64,000 nucleotides of DNA from Facklamia miroungae. Its GTDB lineage: Bacteria; Bacillota; Bacilli; Lactobacillales; Aerococcaceae. The stretch lies in contig NZ_JAAXPS010000008.1 in assembly GCF_012396555.1 (NCBI RefSeq), forward strand, positions 1 through 64,000. The letters are read 5' to 3'. This document shows, in pieces, positions 17,219-27,283 of the stretch (its first letter is position 1; every line of letters starts with the position of its first letter). The notes beneath the pieces are model-generated. The model saw nothing but the letters and a program-made list of their open reading frames with translations, ran no database searches and was not told the DNA's origin. Both the position numbers and the translations under genes were made by a program.

Positions 17219-18065
17219 GCGGATAACATTAAATGAAGCCCTCCAAAAGGCTTCATTTTTTTTGAACCAACAGGGGTTTGACCCCAGTTTAGCAAGACAT
17301 TATTGGATGGAACTGTTTGACTGGGATTTAACACGAATCATTCAATCCCTAAATCAACCAATCTCCAATGCACAAGTGCTTAAATTTGAGAAAGCCCTAT
17401 CTCGTATTGTAGAGGATGAACCGATTCAATATATTCGCGGATATGCTTATTTTATGGACCATATATATCATGTCAGTCCAGCTTGCTTAATTCCGCGTGA
17501 AGAAACAGCTGGCTTAGTCGACAAGGCTGTAAAATATATGGCTCCATTACCTCCTGGAAAAGTCTTAGATCTTGGAACTGGCTCAGGGATCATAGCGATT
17601 GAACTAAAGAAGGCTTTACCGGATTGGGAAGTTTATGCTAGCGATCTTTCTAGCGCAGCTTTAAAGATCGCTTCAAGAAATGCGGCTGATCACCAAGTAA
17701 AAATAAATTTTATCCAATCCGATCTTTTTTCAGCTCTTGATCAAGATCTGTGTTTTGATGTGTTGGTATCGAATCCACCATATATTGGTAAAAATGAAGT
17801 CGAACTAATGGATGCTTCAGTCAAAAAATATGAGCCTCAATTGGCCCTGTATGCTAAAGAAGAAGGATTAGCTATTTATAAGCAAATTGCAAATCATTTG
17901 CCGCAACGCTTAATGAAGAAGGGTGCAGCTTTTTTTGAAATCGGTTTTTCCCAAGGTCAAGCCGTTAAAAATATTTTTCAAGCTGCTTTTCCTGCAAGTG
18001 ACATTCAAATCGGTCGTGATTTTGCAGATAAAGAACGTTATATCTCGATGATGAAAGAGGGGTAA
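17202..18065 (+). CDS. prmC: Release factor glutamine methyltransferase
   Basis: PrmC uses S-adenosylmethionine to methylate the glutamine of the release-factor GGQ motif. The 287-residue protein has the SAM loop [15 protein letters not shown] and the substrate-glutamine clamp NPPY (residues 191-194). The ATG at 17202 follows TTGGAGG and overlaps the end of prfA; an in-frame start at 17145 is inside prfA and has no ribosome site. Coupling to prfA matches its job. Confidence 0.94.
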   Translation: MVKDHKRITLNEALQKASFFLNQQGFDPSLARHYWMELFDWDLTRIIQSLNQPISNAQVLKFEKALSRIVEDEPIQYIRGYAYFMDHIYHVSPACLIPREETAGLVDKAVKYMAPLPPGKVLDLGTGSGIIAIELKKALPDWEVYASDLSSAALKIASRNAADHQVKINFIQSDLFSALDQDLCFDVLVSNPPYIGKNEVELMDASVKKYEPQLALYAKEEGLAIYKQIANHLPQRLMKKGAAFFEIGFSQGQAVKNIFQAAFPASDIQIGRDFADKERYISMMKEG

Positions 18066-18070
18066 ATAGA

Positions 18071-19096
18071 ATGAAGACAGTCATATTTGACCACAATCAT
18101 TTACATAAAGCAGCTGATCTTTTAAAAGCAGGAGAGTTAGTGGCGTTTCCAACTGAAACGGTTTATGGTTTAGGAGCGATTTCAAATAATGAAGAAGCAG
18201 TGGCCAAGGTCTTTCAAGCAAAAGGGAGACCGAGTGATAACCCCCTCATTGTCCATGTGGCAAGCCAAAACCAAGTTCAGGATCTTACAGAGGAAATTTC
18301 ACCACTTGCACAAAAGTTAATGGATACGTTTTGGCCTGGGCCGTTAACTATTGTTTTTCCGTTAACTCAAGGGCGTGTTGCTTCGAATGTTACCGGAGGT
18401 AAAGACAGTGTAGCGATCAGAATGCCAGATCAAGCAATGACACTCGAACTAATTCGTTTAGTCGGTCTTCCATTAGTAGGGCCTTCCGCTAACTTATCTG
18501 GAAAACCTAGTCCAACAAGCGTAGAACATGTTTTAAATGATTTTGATGGAGTGATTGCTGGTATCGTTGATAATGGCCAAGACCTCACAGATGTAGGTGT
18601 TGAATCAACGGTAGTTTATCCTCATGACGGCAAAGTAGATGTTTTACGGCCGGGATACATTACACCTAGTCAGCTTCGAGAAGAACTTTTTTGTGAAGTA
18701 AATATCCTTTCAGAAGAAAAGCAGCTAAGTAACTTGGCCGTTGCTTCTCCGGGTGTCAAATATCGACACTATAGTCCGAAGCAACCCGTCTATCTCGTTA
18801 AATACCCTAGAAGTGTCGAAGAGTGGTATACCTTAATAAATGAAACGGATGCTTCAGTAGGATTATTGGCGGATGACCAAATTATATTCGCACTCAGAGA
18901 TTTACCACAAGTCAAAGAAGTTTATTCTTTAGGTCCAGTTAATGATTGGAGCTGTGCTACTCAGCGCTTATTCTCAGGGTTACGAACCTTGGAAAAAGCG
19001 AACTGTGACAGAATTTATATCCAAGGGTTAGAATATGATGAGAAAACACTTGCTTTTATGAATAGGGTTACGAAAGCGTCATCATATGTGTTATAA
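18071..19096 (+). CDS. ywlC: L-threonylcarbamoyladenylate synthase (Sua5/YwlC)
   Basis: It makes threonylcarbamoyl-AMP from threonine, bicarbonate and ATP for the t6A37 modification of tRNAs that read ANN codons. The 341 residues fit the long Sua5 form: a YrdC domain with FPTETVYGLGA, KGRPSDNPLIVH, VAIRMPDQ and GPSANLSGKPSPT, then a linker SPGVKYRHYSPK and a smaller C-terminal Sua5 domain. It starts six bases after the prmC stop with GAGGGG as ribosome site, in the same operon. Confidence 0.94.
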   Translation: MKTVIFDHNHLHKAADLLKAGELVAFPTETVYGLGAISNNEEAVAKVFQAKGRPSDNPLIVHVASQNQVQDLTEEISPLAQKLMDTFWPGPLTIVFPLTQGRVASNVTGGKDSVAIRMPDQAMTLELIRLVGLPLVGPSANLSGKPSPTSVEHVLNDFDGVIAGIVDNGQDLTDVGVESTVVYPHDGKVDVLRPGYITPSQLREELFCEVNILSEEKQLSNLAVASPGVKYRHYSPKQPVYLVKYPRSVEEWYTLINETDASVGLLADDQIIFALRDLPQVKEVYSLGPVNDWSCATQRLFSGLRTLEKANCDRIYIQGLEYDEKTLAFMNRVTKASSYVL

Positions 19097-19118
19097 TTAA
19101 CCCACAACTATATGTTGT
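19068..19118 (+). promoter_or_regulatory. Candidate glyA promoter with a downstream dyad
   Basis: TTACGA (19068-19073) and TATAAT (19092-19097) are 18 bases apart and overlap the end of ywlC. A dyad ACAAC-N5-GTTGT at 19104-19118 lies near the predicted start site and could be an operator; no regulator is identified. Confidence 0.4.
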
Positions 19119-19144
19119 ATACTATTTTTATGGAGGTTTTATAT

Positions 19145-20371
19145 ATGTCAAGTATTAATGCGGAAATTTTTGAAGTGATTGAAAAAGAACGCCAACGTCA
19201 AACACATGGTATTGAATTAATCGCTTCAGAAAACTTTGTTTCTGAAGATGTTATGAAGGTTCAAGGATCAGTTCTCACAAATAAATATGCGGAAGGTTAT
19301 CCAGGACGCCGTTATTATGGTGGTTGTGAATATGTAGACGTATTAGAGCAATTAGCAATTGATCGGGCTAAAGAATTATTTGGAGCAACTTATGTTAACG
19401 TACAACCTCACTCTGGTTCTTCAGCCAACTTAGCTGTTTACCGTGCTTTCTTACAACCAGGAGACAAAGTATTAGGTATGGACTTATCTCAAGGAGGTCA
19501 CTTGACTCACGGATCACCTGTAAACTTCTCAGGCCAGTCATACCATATGCTAGCTTACGGACTTGATGAAAATGAGCAATTAGACTATGAAACTTTAGAA
19601 AAGATTGCTCGTGAAGAAAAACCAAAAATGATTATTGCAGGTGCTTCTGCTTATTCACGTATTATTGATTTCGAAAGATTTGCCAATATTGCTAAAGAAG
19701 TAGGCGCTATTTTAATGGTAGATATGGCTCATATTGCTGGATTAGTAGCAGCTGGTCTGCATCCAAATCCACTGCCATATGCTGACGTTGTTACTACAAC
19801 TACTCATAAAACACTAAGAGGACCTCGTGGTGGTATGATCTTAACCGCCAAAGAAGAATATGCTAAGAAACTAAATTCTGCTATTTTCCCAGGCATCCAA
19901 GGTGGACCATTAGAGCACGTTATCGCAGCTAAAGCTGTGGCGTTTGGTGAAGCATTACAACCAGAGTTTAAAGAGTATGCTCAACAAGTTATTAAAAATG
20001 CTGCTGCGATGGCAGAAGTGTTTAATGAAAAAGGGCTACGTGTAATCTCAGGTGGAACTGATAACCACTTAATGTTGTTAGACTTAACAGGCTTCGATAT
20101 TTCAGGTAAATGGGCACAAAATCGTCTTGAAGAAGTTGCAATTACAGTTAATAAAAACTCTATTCCAAATGACCAACGTTCATTCGTTGAAACATCTGGT
20201 ATTCGTGTTGGAACACCTGCAATTACTTCAAGAGGTGTTAAAGAAGATCAAGCACGTGAAATTGCGGAGATCATTGTTAAAGCTCTTAAAGCAGACGAAT
20301 CTGAGTTGGCTGAATTACGTAAGCAATCAGAAGCAATCGTTGCTGATAAACCTTTAAACGCATATCACTAA
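19145..20371 (+). CDS. glyA: Serine hydroxymethyltransferase
   Basis: GlyA interconverts serine and glycine with tetrahydrofolate, feeding one-carbon units to purine and thymidylate synthesis. The 408-residue PLP enzyme has Lys222 in [14 protein letters not shown] and the family segments [25 protein letters not shown] and DMAHIAGL. The ATG follows GGAGG. Its product pathway meets the kbl-tdh glycine route earlier in the window. upp follows after 27 bases. Confidence 0.97.
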   Translation: MSSINAEIFEVIEKERQRQTHGIELIASENFVSEDVMKVQGSVLTNKYAEGYPGRRYYGGCEYVDVLEQLAIDRAKELFGATYVNVQPHSGSSANLAVYRAFLQPGDKVLGMDLSQGGHLTHGSPVNFSGQSYHMLAYGLDENEQLDYETLEKIAREEKPKMIIAGASAYSRIIDFERFANIAKEVGAILMVDMAHIAGLVAAGLHPNPLPYADVVTTTTHKTLRGPRGGMILTAKEEYAKKLNSAIFPGIQGGPLEHVIAAKAVAFGEALQPEFKEYAQQVIKNAAAMAEVFNEKGLRVISGGTDNHLMLLDLTGFDISGKWAQNRLEEVAITVNKNSIPNDQRSFVETSGIRVGTPAITSRGVKEDQAREIAEIIVKALKADESELAELRKQSEAIVADKPLNAYH

Positions 20372-20398
20372 GATTCAATTGATTGAGGAGGAAAATGA

Positions 20399-21037
20399 AT
20401 GGCAAAATTTACGGTAGTCGACCATCCTTTAATTCAGCATAAATTAACGATTATTCGCGATAAAAACGCTTCAACAAAAGTTTTTCGTGAAGTAACCAAT
20501 GAAATTGCGATGTTAATGGCATATGAAGTCACTCGTGACTTGCCGCTAGAAGAAGTTGAGATTGAAACACCATTAGCAGTTACTAAGCAAAAACAAATTG
20601 CTGGTAAAAAAATGGCAATCGTTCCAATTCTTCGTGCAGGTTTAGGTATGGTAGATGGTATTTTATCCTTGGTTCCTGCAGCGCGTGTAGGACATATTGG
20701 ATTGTATCGTGAGCATGATACTTTAGAAATTGTGGAATATTTTGCTAAACTTCCTCTTGATATTAAAGATCGCCAAGTATTCGTAGTGGATCCTATGCTT
20801 GCTACGGGAGGATCAGCTATTTCGGCTCTTAAACAGTTAACCGAGAAGTATGGTGTCGATAAAGAAAACATCACTTTTGTGTGTTTGGTGGCGGCTCCAG
20901 AAGGAGTAAAGGCTCTTCAAGAAGCTTTTCCAACTGTCAACATTTTCACCGCTGCCTTGGACGAATGTTTAAATGAGAATTCATATATTCTACCAGGACT
21001 TGGTGATGCTGGTGACCGTATCTTCGGGACTAAATAG
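20399..21037 (+). CDS. upp: Uracil phosphoribosyltransferase
   Basis: Upp converts uracil and PRPP to UMP. The 212-residue protein has the PRPP-binding loop [14 protein letters not shown] and the C-terminal [16 protein letters not shown] uracil-binding segment. GAGGAGG precedes the ATG. It can salvage uracil released by PsuG. It is followed directly by a strong terminator, which ends the glyA-upp transcript. Confidence 0.97.
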   Translation: MAKFTVVDHPLIQHKLTIIRDKNASTKVFREVTNEIAMLMAYEVTRDLPLEEVEIETPLAVTKQKQIAGKKMAIVPILRAGLGMVDGILSLVPAARVGHIGLYREHDTLEIVEYFAKLPLDIKDRQVFVVDPMLATGGSAISALKQLTEKYGVDKENITFVCLVAAPEGVKALQEAFPTVNIFTAALDECLNENSYILPGLGDAGDRIFGTK

Positions 21038-21051
21038 GTTTTAATAACTTG

Positions 21052-21082
21052 CACAGGTAGATTTTTCTACCTGTGTTTTTTT
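21052..21082 (+). terminator. Terminator of glyA-upp
   Basis: CACAGGTAG (21052-21060) pairs perfectly with CTACCTGTG (21067-21075) and is followed by seven Ts. Confidence 0.92.
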
Positions 21083-21096
21083 ATAAGGAGACAGTG

Positions 21097-22338
21097 ATGA
21101 CATTTAATAAGTTTTACCGCCAATCCATTCATCAACGGCGTTTAAATATCAATCGATTTTTAGGCAGTTGTGCTGAATTTCCTATTCTAGAGGAAGCTAG
21201 AGCCGATCAAATGATTGAAAATTATCTCTATAATTTTAATCTTCCGATGGGAATTTTGCCCAATATCCAAGTGAATGGGAAAAAATATGTGGTACCTATG
21301 GTTACCGAAGAACCTTCAGTGATAGCGGCTGCTTCTAATGGAGCCAAATACTTAGGCAATATACAAGCGAAAACTAATCGTAAAACGATCAGAGGACAAA
21401 TTATATTAACAGGTCTATCTGAAGAAGCGCTTAAGTTATCTTTAGCAAAAAACTCAAATAAGTGGTTAGCCTTTGCCAAAAATGTGGCTTATCGAATGGT
21501 GGAAAGAGGTGGGGGACCCCTTTCAATTGATTATGCTAATTTTTTTGGCGACAATATTCAATACCATTCTTATTACCTCTTGTTTGACCCATGCGAGGCA
21601 ATGGGAGCTAATGCGTTAAATACTGTTTTAGAGGAGCTTTCTGCAGAAATTATAAAAGATACGGGTGCAGAATTACTCATGGCTATTCTTTCCAATTATA
21701 ACCCGCAAAGTTTTGTTACAGTTGAAGCAGTAATTCCAATAAATAGCCTCCACCAAAATTGCGAAAAAGCACATCATCTTGCCCATAAAATCGCTATGGC
21801 TAGTGAATACGCCCAGTTAGATCCTTATCGGGCAACAACTCATAATAAAGGGATTATGAATGGAGTAGACGCAGTCTTGCTCGCTACTGGAAACGACTGG
21901 CGAGCTGCTGAAGCTAGCATTCACGCATTTGCGAGTAGACTGGGGATGTATCAAGGATTGAGTCGGTGGATATATGATCAAAAGAAGCAAAGCTTAAAAG
22001 GATATTTGGATCTTCCGCTTCCTGTTGCTACCGTGGGAGGGACGCTTTCTATACATCCAATGGCTCAATGGTCGCTAGACTTATTGGGTCGACCAACAGC
22101 TAATGAACTTGCAAAAATAATTGCTTCCGTAGGATTAGCACAGAATTTCGCGGCTTTAAAAGCCTTAGTTTCTGAAGGAATTCAAAAAGGTCATATGGGC
22201 TTACAAGCTCGTAGTCTAGCTATTCAAGTGGGAGCAGAAGGTGAAGAGATTGAAAAGTTAGTAAATGATTTAAGAGGGCTCGATCATTTCAATTCTCAGA
22301 CTGCAAAGAACTTGCTAGACAAAATCAGAAATTCATAA
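21097..22338 (+). CDS. mvaA: Hydroxymethylglutaryl-CoA reductase, class II
   Basis: It makes mevalonate from HMG-CoA, the committed step toward isoprenoids. The 413-residue class II enzyme has the catalytic Glu in TEEPSVIAAAS, Lys in HNKGIMNG, Asp in ATGNDWRAAE and His in QKGHMGLQ. The cofactor-binding motif usually DAMGAN reads EAMGAN here. It stands alone and is not fused to a thiolase as in enterococcal MvaE. The ATG follows AAGGAGA just after the upp terminator, so a promoter within or near that terminator is expected but not evident. Confidence 0.95.
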   Translation: MTFNKFYRQSIHQRRLNINRFLGSCAEFPILEEARADQMIENYLYNFNLPMGILPNIQVNGKKYVVPMVTEEPSVIAAASNGAKYLGNIQAKTNRKTIRGQIILTGLSEEALKLSLAKNSNKWLAFAKNVAYRMVERGGGPLSIDYANFFGDNIQYHSYYLLFDPCEAMGANALNTVLEELSAEIIKDTGAELLMAILSNYNPQSFVTVEAVIPINSLHQNCEKAHHLAHKIAMASEYAQLDPYRATTHNKGIMNGVDAVLLATGNDWRAAEASIHAFASRLGMYQGLSRWIYDQKKQSLKGYLDLPLPVATVGGTLSIHPMAQWSLDLLGRPTANELAKIIASVGLAQNFAALKALVSEGIQKGHMGLQARSLAIQVGAEGEEIEKLVNDLRGLDHFNSQTAKNLLDKIRNS

Positions 22339-22379
22339 GATAATATCTACTATGAGTGAAAAAACTGAGGAGGAAATTG

Positions 22380-23591
22380 ATGAAAACCAAAGTTGGAATC
22401 GACCGTATTCATTTGTATATACCACCCCAATATGTAGATATGGAGGAATTAGCCCTAGCAAGGAATGTTGATCCAGCAAAATTTACAATTGGCATCGGTC
22501 AAAGTCAGATGGCAGTTACAAATCACAAGCAAGACATAGTTACATTAGCAATTAATGCAGCTTTGCCGATTGTTTCTAATGAGGATCGTGAACGAATTGA
22601 CCAAGTAATTGTGGCCACTGAATCGGCTTTCGACTATTCAAAAGCAGCTTCTATTTATTTGCATGAAGCCTTAAAAATTAATCGATTTGCAAGATCTTAT
22701 GAAATAAAAGAGGCCTGTTACGCAGGTACAGCAGGTTTACAAGCGGCAGTGGACTATGTTCGTCTAAGGCCTTCAAGAAAGGTTCTAGTAGTAACAACCG
22801 ATATTGCTCGTTATGGCCTAGCTTCATCTGGAGAAGCAACTCAAGGAGCAGGAGCAATAGCTATGCTTATCAGTGCTAATCCCGCAATTTTAGCAATCGA
22901 AGAAGAAAGTATTGCATACACGGACAATCAATTTGATTTTTGGCGCCCTCAATATGATAATTACCCACGTGTTGACGGTAAGTTCTCGACCGACTTATAT
23001 ACGCAAACATTCGTTAATGTGATGGAAGAGGTCGGTAAAAGAAAACCAAGATTTTGGACAGATTATCAAGTGCAATTGTTTCACCTACCCTTTACTAAGA
23101 TGGGACGAAAAGCTATCAAACAATATCGTCAATTTTTAAATGAGAATACCCAACTTATTGATAATGTGAATATCAAATTAAAGGCTTTAGATCGTTGGGA
23201 AGCTCATTATGATGATGCCATTCAACTATCTAGAAATGTAGGTAATATCTATACAGGCTCACTATATTTAGGCTTACTATCATCGTTAATTTATGATCAA
23301 ACATTACATGAAGGAGATAAAATATCTCTATTTTCTTATGGCTCAGGCGCGGTAGCTGAATGTTTCTTTGGTGAATTGCAAGCAGGCTTTCGTAAAGTGA
23401 TTTTGACTAAAGAATTGGAAAAAATGTTTGAGAGCCGTCGTAAGTTAAGTGTCGATCAATATGAGTCACTCTATATGGAAACCCTAGAATCAAATGATGG
23501 TATATTTGATTTTGAGCCAAGTGTTCATGAAGGAGAATTCTATTTAGCAAAAATTGATCATCACCGACGGTATTATCAACAAAATAATTAG
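22380..23591 (+). CDS. mvaS: Hydroxymethylglutaryl-CoA synthase
   Basis: It condenses acetyl-CoA and acetoacetyl-CoA to HMG-CoA, the MvaA substrate. The 403-residue thiolase-fold enzyme has the nucleophile Cys113 in EACYAGTAGLQ, the VATESAFDYSKA segment and the C-terminal SYGSGAVAE motif. GAGGAGG precedes the ATG. It lies 41 bases after mvaA in the same orientation, giving a two-gene operon that ends in a structured terminator. Confidence 0.96.
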   Translation: MKTKVGIDRIHLYIPPQYVDMEELALARNVDPAKFTIGIGQSQMAVTNHKQDIVTLAINAALPIVSNEDRERIDQVIVATESAFDYSKAASIYLHEALKINRFARSYEIKEACYAGTAGLQAAVDYVRLRPSRKVLVVTTDIARYGLASSGEATQGAGAIAMLISANPAILAIEEESIAYTDNQFDFWRPQYDNYPRVDGKFSTDLYTQTFVNVMEEVGKRKPRFWTDYQVQLFHLPFTKMGRKAIKQYRQFLNENTQLIDNVNIKLKALDRWEAHYDDAIQLSRNVGNIYTGSLYLGLLSSLIYDQTLHEGDKISLFSYGSGAVAECFFGELQAGFRKVILTKELEKMFESRRKLSVDQYESLYMETLESNDGIFDFEPSVHEGEFYLAKIDHHRRYYQQNN

Positions 23592-23630
23592 TTATAATTT
23601 TGACTTGAAAAATTAATATAATTAATCAAT

Positions 23631-23716
23631 GCTGTCAAATAGGATTGGAGTGGCATTTTCATTGTTAAATGCTGTAATAAAATCTTTTTGACAGTATTTT
23701 TTGTCTTTTTTACATT
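23631..23716 (+). terminator. Probable terminator of mvaA-mvaS
   Basis: The outer arms CTGTCAAA (23632-23639) and TTTTGACAG (23686-23694) enclose an inner hairpin GCATTT/AAATGC (23653-23658 with 23667-23672) and are followed by two T-runs. The branched shape is unusual for a simple terminator. Confidence 0.6.
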
Positions 23717-23770
23717 TTACTTAATGAGTATTTATGCTATCATAATGTCGAACATGAAAGGTTGGTTTGA

Positions 23771-24004
23771 ATGTACGCAATAGTAAATGGTATGGCAGTA
23801 CTGTTTTTTCACATTCTTTTTGTCATCCTGGCCTATATGGCCCTGTCAAAGGTAAATTGGCGGAAATTTTTACAACCCCAATATCAAGCAATGGATCGAT
23901 ATCTGTGCATCATGTGTAGTATCGGCTTGGGATACCTGACAAGTTCATTCTTCATAACAATCATTGAAATATTGCAACAAACCCTGTTGTCAATATTTCT
24001 CTAA
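23771..24004 (+). CDS. DUF1146 small membrane protein
   Basis: A 77-residue protein with two hydrophobic segments (about residues 6-26 and 46-70) joined by a basic loop KVNWRKFLQPQYQAMDRYLC. This matches the DUF1146 family (YwzB in B. subtilis), whose genes usually sit just upstream of murA, as here. Function is unknown. ATG follows AAAGG at suitable distance. A CATAAT -10 box precedes it near 23740. Confidence 0.8.
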   Translation: MYAIVNGMAVLFFHILFVILAYMALSKVNWRKFLQPQYQAMDRYLCIMCSIGLGYLTSSFFITIIEILQQTLLSIFL

Positions 24005-24066
24005 TCATGTGGTAGAGTTTGTCGCCTACTCCAAAGCGATAGACTTTAAAAGGGGATTTATTTAAA

Positions 24067-25380
24067 ATGGAAGAAATAATTGTACAAGGTGGCAACCGTT
24101 TGGAGGGTACAGTCAAGGTTGAAGGTGCTAAGAATGCTGTTTTACCAATTCTAGCAGCTTCTATTTTGGCGTCGGAAGGAAATACTCGACTGAGCAATGT
24201 ACCTGTCTTATCAGATGTTATAACCATGAATGAGTTATTAAAGAATATTGATCTTAAAACTAAGTTTAACCAGGCAAGAAACCTAATGACTTTAGATGCA
24301 ACGGGTCAAGTTAAGACAATGGCTGATTATGATTTTGTAAGTAAAATGCGTGCTTCGATTGTGGTGATGGGGCCCATGTTAGCCCGGTTTGGACATGCTC
24401 GTGTAGCTATGCCGGGAGGTTGTGCGATTGGAACACGACCAATTGATCTTCATTTAAAAGGCTTTGAGGCTTTAGGCGCTAGCATCAATAACGCTGCTGG
24501 TTATGTTGAAGCGAGAGCGGATCAGTTAGTAGGGACAAATATTTACTTAGATTTCCCGAGTGTAGGAGCAACTGAAAACATTATGATGGCAGCTGTATTG
24601 GCTAAAGGCGAAACGGTGATTGAAAATGTCGCTAGAGAACCAGAAATTGTGGATTTAGCAAATTTTTTAAATAAAATGGGTGCTAAAGTTTTTGGTGCGG
24701 GTAGTGAAACGATTCGTATTCAAGGTGTTGATAAGCTTTTTGGGACAGACTATGAAATTATGCCTGACCGAATAGAAGCAGGCACCTTTATGATTGCAGC
24801 GGCTGTGACAAATGGTAACGTTTTAATTGAAGGGGCAGTGGCTCAACATAATAAGCCACTCATTAGCAAATTACAAGAAATGGGCGTTAAATTTGATATT
24901 TTTGAATCTTCTGTACGTGTTATAGGCCCTAAAATTTTAAAGCCAACAGATGTTAAAACGCTGCCTTATCCAGGGTTTCCAACAGATATGCAAGCTCAGA
25001 TGTCAATCGCACAATTACTAGCAAATGGTGATTCTGCGCTTTCTGAAACTGTTTTTGAAAATCGTTTTATGCATTTTGAAGAATTGCGTCGTATGAGTGC
25101 AAAATTCAAAATTGAGCGACAAACAGTAGTCATGTATGGACCCTCTGAATTATCAGGCGCTCAAGTTAAAGCAACTGACCTTCGCGCAGCGGCGGCTTTA
25201 ATTATTGCAGGTCTTACAGCAAAAGGTTTAACAAGAGTCTCAGAATTAAAGTATCTTGACCGCGGCTATTATCTTTTTCATGAAAAGCTCGCGCGCTTGG
25301 GAGCAAACATTGAACGTGTCAATATTCAACCTATTCCATCTATTCAAAATAAACCAGCTATCACAGCTGTGTTTGCTTAA
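24067..25380 (+). CDS. murA: UDP-N-acetylglucosamine 1-carboxyvinyltransferase
   Basis: MurA adds enolpyruvate to UDP-GlcNAc, the first committed step of peptidoglycan synthesis. The 437-residue protein has the two-lobed EPSP-synthase fold, with [20 protein letters not shown] at the start, the catalytic Cys119 in [14 protein letters not shown] (fosfomycin target) and FPTDMQAQM near residue 305. AAAGGGG lies before the ATG. It opens a long run of envelope genes in the same direction. Confidence 0.97.
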   Translation: MEEIIVQGGNRLEGTVKVEGAKNAVLPILAASILASEGNTRLSNVPVLSDVITMNELLKNIDLKTKFNQARNLMTLDATGQVKTMADYDFVSKMRASIVVMGPMLARFGHARVAMPGGCAIGTRPIDLHLKGFEALGASINNAAGYVEARADQLVGTNIYLDFPSVGATENIMMAAVLAKGETVIENVAREPEIVDLANFLNKMGAKVFGAGSETIRIQGVDKLFGTDYEIMPDRIEAGTFMIAAAVTNGNVLIEGAVAQHNKPLISKLQEMGVKFDIFESSVRVIGPKILKPTDVKTLPYPGFPTDMQAQMSIAQLLANGDSALSETVFENRFMHFEELRRMSAKFKIERQTVVMYGPSELSGAQVKATDLRAAAALIIAGLTAKGLTRVSELKYLDRGYYLFHEKLARLGANIERVNIQPIPSIQNKPAITAVFA

Positions 25381-25406
25381 AATTTCATCCAGAAAGGATG
25401 ATCAAA

Positions 25407-26471
25407 ATGGCGAGAGATATAGGTATTGACTTAGGAACAACAAATGTTTTAATTCACTTACAAGGCCGCGGCATTATTTTAAATGAACCAGCCGTAATTG
25501 CTGTGGATCGATCAAGTCAAGAAGTTATAGCTGTAGGCCGTGAGGCTTACGAAATGCGTGGCAGAGTACCGGAAACCTTAGAAGTTATTCAGCCTTTAAA
25601 AGGTGGGGTTGTTTCTGATTATGATTTAACTGAAGCTATGCTTTTACACTTTTTCAGACGTGCCCATATTCGTAGAGGAATTCGAAAAGCAAATGTTTTA
25701 ATTTCTACTCCTACGAATGTAAGTGAGATTGAACAGCTTTCTTTATATGAAGCTGTTCAAAAGGTTACTTCAGGACGGGTAAGAATAGAAGCTGAACCAA
25801 TGGTTGCAGCGGTTGGTTCAGGGTTAGATGTTCTTTCTGCCAAAGGTTGTATGATTGTAGATATAGGTGGTGGAACAACTGATATTGCTATTATTGCTTC
25901 GGGAGAAATTCTTCATGCAGAATCGATAAAAATAGCAGGGGATGATTTTGATGAAGCGATTATTCAATATTTTAAAGATCAATATCAACTTTTAATCGGA
26001 ATACAATCGGCTGAAAGAATTAAAATCCAGTTAGCTTGTGCACAAATGGTCGAAGGTAGAGATGTCCATAATCAAGAATTAAAGGGCCGTGATCTTGTTA
26101 CTGGCTTACCAAAAGCTATTAATGTGGATTCAAATGACTTATATCGCGCTTTAAAAGATCTTTTAGAACAAATAGTAAGAGCGATTAGAAGAGTAATTGA
26201 ACAAGCTTCTCCAGAAATAATAGCAGATATCCACGATCGGGGTCTTGTTATTACAGGAGGAGGCGCCATGATTCAAGATCTTGATTTATTAATAACTGAG
26301 CAAATTAAGGTGTCGGCAATTCCATCTGACCAACCAATGAATGCTGTTGCATTAGGGACTGGTATGATGATGGATTGGATTGATTCGGGTTTAGTTGATC
26401 CAAACAAGAACAACAAAAAAACTAGACAGAATAATCTGTTTATAAAAATTTGGCGATCAATCTGGAAATAG
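25407..26471 (+). CDS. mbl: MreB-family actin homologue (Mbl-like)
   Basis: MreB-type proteins polymerise on the membrane and guide lateral wall synthesis. The 354 residues include the phosphate loops DIGIDLGTTNVLIH and IVDIGGGTTDIA and the C-terminal GGGAMIQDLD. The gene follows murA, as Mbl-type genes do, while a second MreB gene is with mreCD at the end of the window. I chose the ATG at 25407, which leaves nine bases after AAAGG; the ATG at 25398 touches the ribosome site. The tail is basic and rich in Asn and Lys. Confidence 0.92.
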   Translation: MARDIGIDLGTTNVLIHLQGRGIILNEPAVIAVDRSSQEVIAVGREAYEMRGRVPETLEVIQPLKGGVVSDYDLTEAMLLHFFRRAHIRRGIRKANVLISTPTNVSEIEQLSLYEAVQKVTSGRVRIEAEPMVAAVGSGLDVLSAKGCMIVDIGGGTTDIAIIASGEILHAESIKIAGDDFDEAIIQYFKDQYQLLIGIQSAERIKIQLACAQMVEGRDVHNQELKGRDLVTGLPKAINVDSNDLYRALKDLLEQIVRAIRRVIEQASPEIIADIHDRGLVITGGGAMIQDLDLLITEQIKVSAIPSDQPMNAVALGTGMMMDWIDSGLVDPNKNNKKTRQNNLFIKIWRSIWK

Positions 26472-26486
26472 TTAAGGGGTGAAACC

Positions 26487-26690
26487 ATGGCTGAGAAGTT
26501 AAATTATTTGAGATATCCGCTTTTGAAACAAATTATGAAAGGGATTTTTAAACTCCTTCTTTTTATCATCCTCCTAGTTATTATTTTTATTGTAGGTTTA
26601 ATTATTGGCTATGCAGTTTTAGGAGATGGGAATTATTGGGAAGTTTTTAATCAGGATACTTGGTTGCACTTGCTGACATTTATTGAGTAA
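26487..26690 (+). CDS. Small EpuA-like (RNA polymerase subunit beta family) membrane protein
   Basis: A 67-residue protein with a basic N terminus (KLNYLRYPLLKQIMKG) and one strong transmembrane helix, then VGLIIGYAVLGDGNYWEVFN outside. It resembles the EpuA family (often annotated as a DNA-directed RNA polymerase subunit beta), found between murA/mbl and other envelope genes in Firmicutes. Its role is not settled. It starts 15 bases after mbl with AAGGGG as ribosome site. Confidence 0.75.
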   Translation: MAEKLNYLRYPLLKQIMKGIFKLLLFIILLVIIFIVGLIIGYAVLGDGNYWEVFNQDTWLHLLTFIE

Positions 26691-26737
26691 ACTCACCATA
26701 AAACTAAATCATCTGTTTAGAGGAAAGAAGGGATACT

Positions 26738-27118
26738 TTGCACACGAGTCATTTTTCTGTATTTGAGTTCGTGCTATATATCATCCCTATTATGATGATT
26801 ATATTAATGAAAAAATATGGCAAACCTTACTTTACCTATTTTGCAGACTGGCCCTTAAATCTAGCTATTTGCTTATTACCAACTTTATTTGTTTTAATCT
26901 ATGATTTTGGGTGGTTAATTTTCGGATTTAATACATTACCTTTTATTTTCTTGTTTGCATCATTTGCAATAGGTGTCTACTTGCATGACTATATGCGATC
27001 AGTGGATCATTTTTACTTTAAAGCTTTTTATATGCCGGCAAGTGAACTTCTTTTTTATATACTAGTCTTTCATTTGGTGGGTATGGTTTTATTACGATGG
27101 CGGACAATCTTTTTCTAA
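26738..27118 (+). CDS. DUF3397 membrane protein
   Basis: A 126-residue protein with about four hydrophobic helices, matching DUF3397, a Firmicutes family commonly encoded just before mraZ. Function is unknown. It begins with TTG after an AAGGGA ribosome site. A strong terminator follows, so it is the last gene of the murA-mbl transcript. Confidence 0.75.
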   Translation: MHTSHFSVFEFVLYIIPIMMIILMKKYGKPYFTYFADWPLNLAICLLPTLFVLIYDFGWLIFGFNTLPFIFLFASFAIGVYLHDYMRSVDHFYFKAFYMPASELLFYILVFHLVGMVLLRWRTIFF

Positions 27119-27172
27119 ATTAATCACCACATTGCCCCATTGCTAAGAATCCCTTTTTAATAAGGTTTACTT

Positions 27173-27201
27173 GACTTTACTTTTTAGTAAAGTCTTTTTT
27201 T
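27173..27201 (+). terminator. Terminator before mraZ
   Basis: A perfect 9-bp stem (GACTTTACT/AGTAAAGTC) with a TTTT loop is followed by seven Ts. It separates the murA-mbl unit from the dcw operon. Confidence 0.93.
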
Positions 27202-27220
27202 GTGTATTTTTTGGAATAAT

Positions 27221-27250
27221 GTGGTGAAAAGTGGGAGTATGTGGTAGAAT
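27221..27250 (+). promoter_or_regulatory. dcw promoter with triple MraZ operator
   Basis: Three pentamers GTGGT (27221-27225), GTGGG (27231-27235) and GTGGT (27241-27245) repeat with an exact 10-base period. This matches the known MraZ binding pattern of GTGG-type boxes with 5-base spacers. They overlap TGG-TAGAAT, an extended -10 box (27245-27250), and the -35 position, so bound MraZ should repress the operon. Confidence 0.85.
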
Positions 27251-27283
27251 AAAATTAACTTAGGAGAGGAGTGTGAAAAAGTC

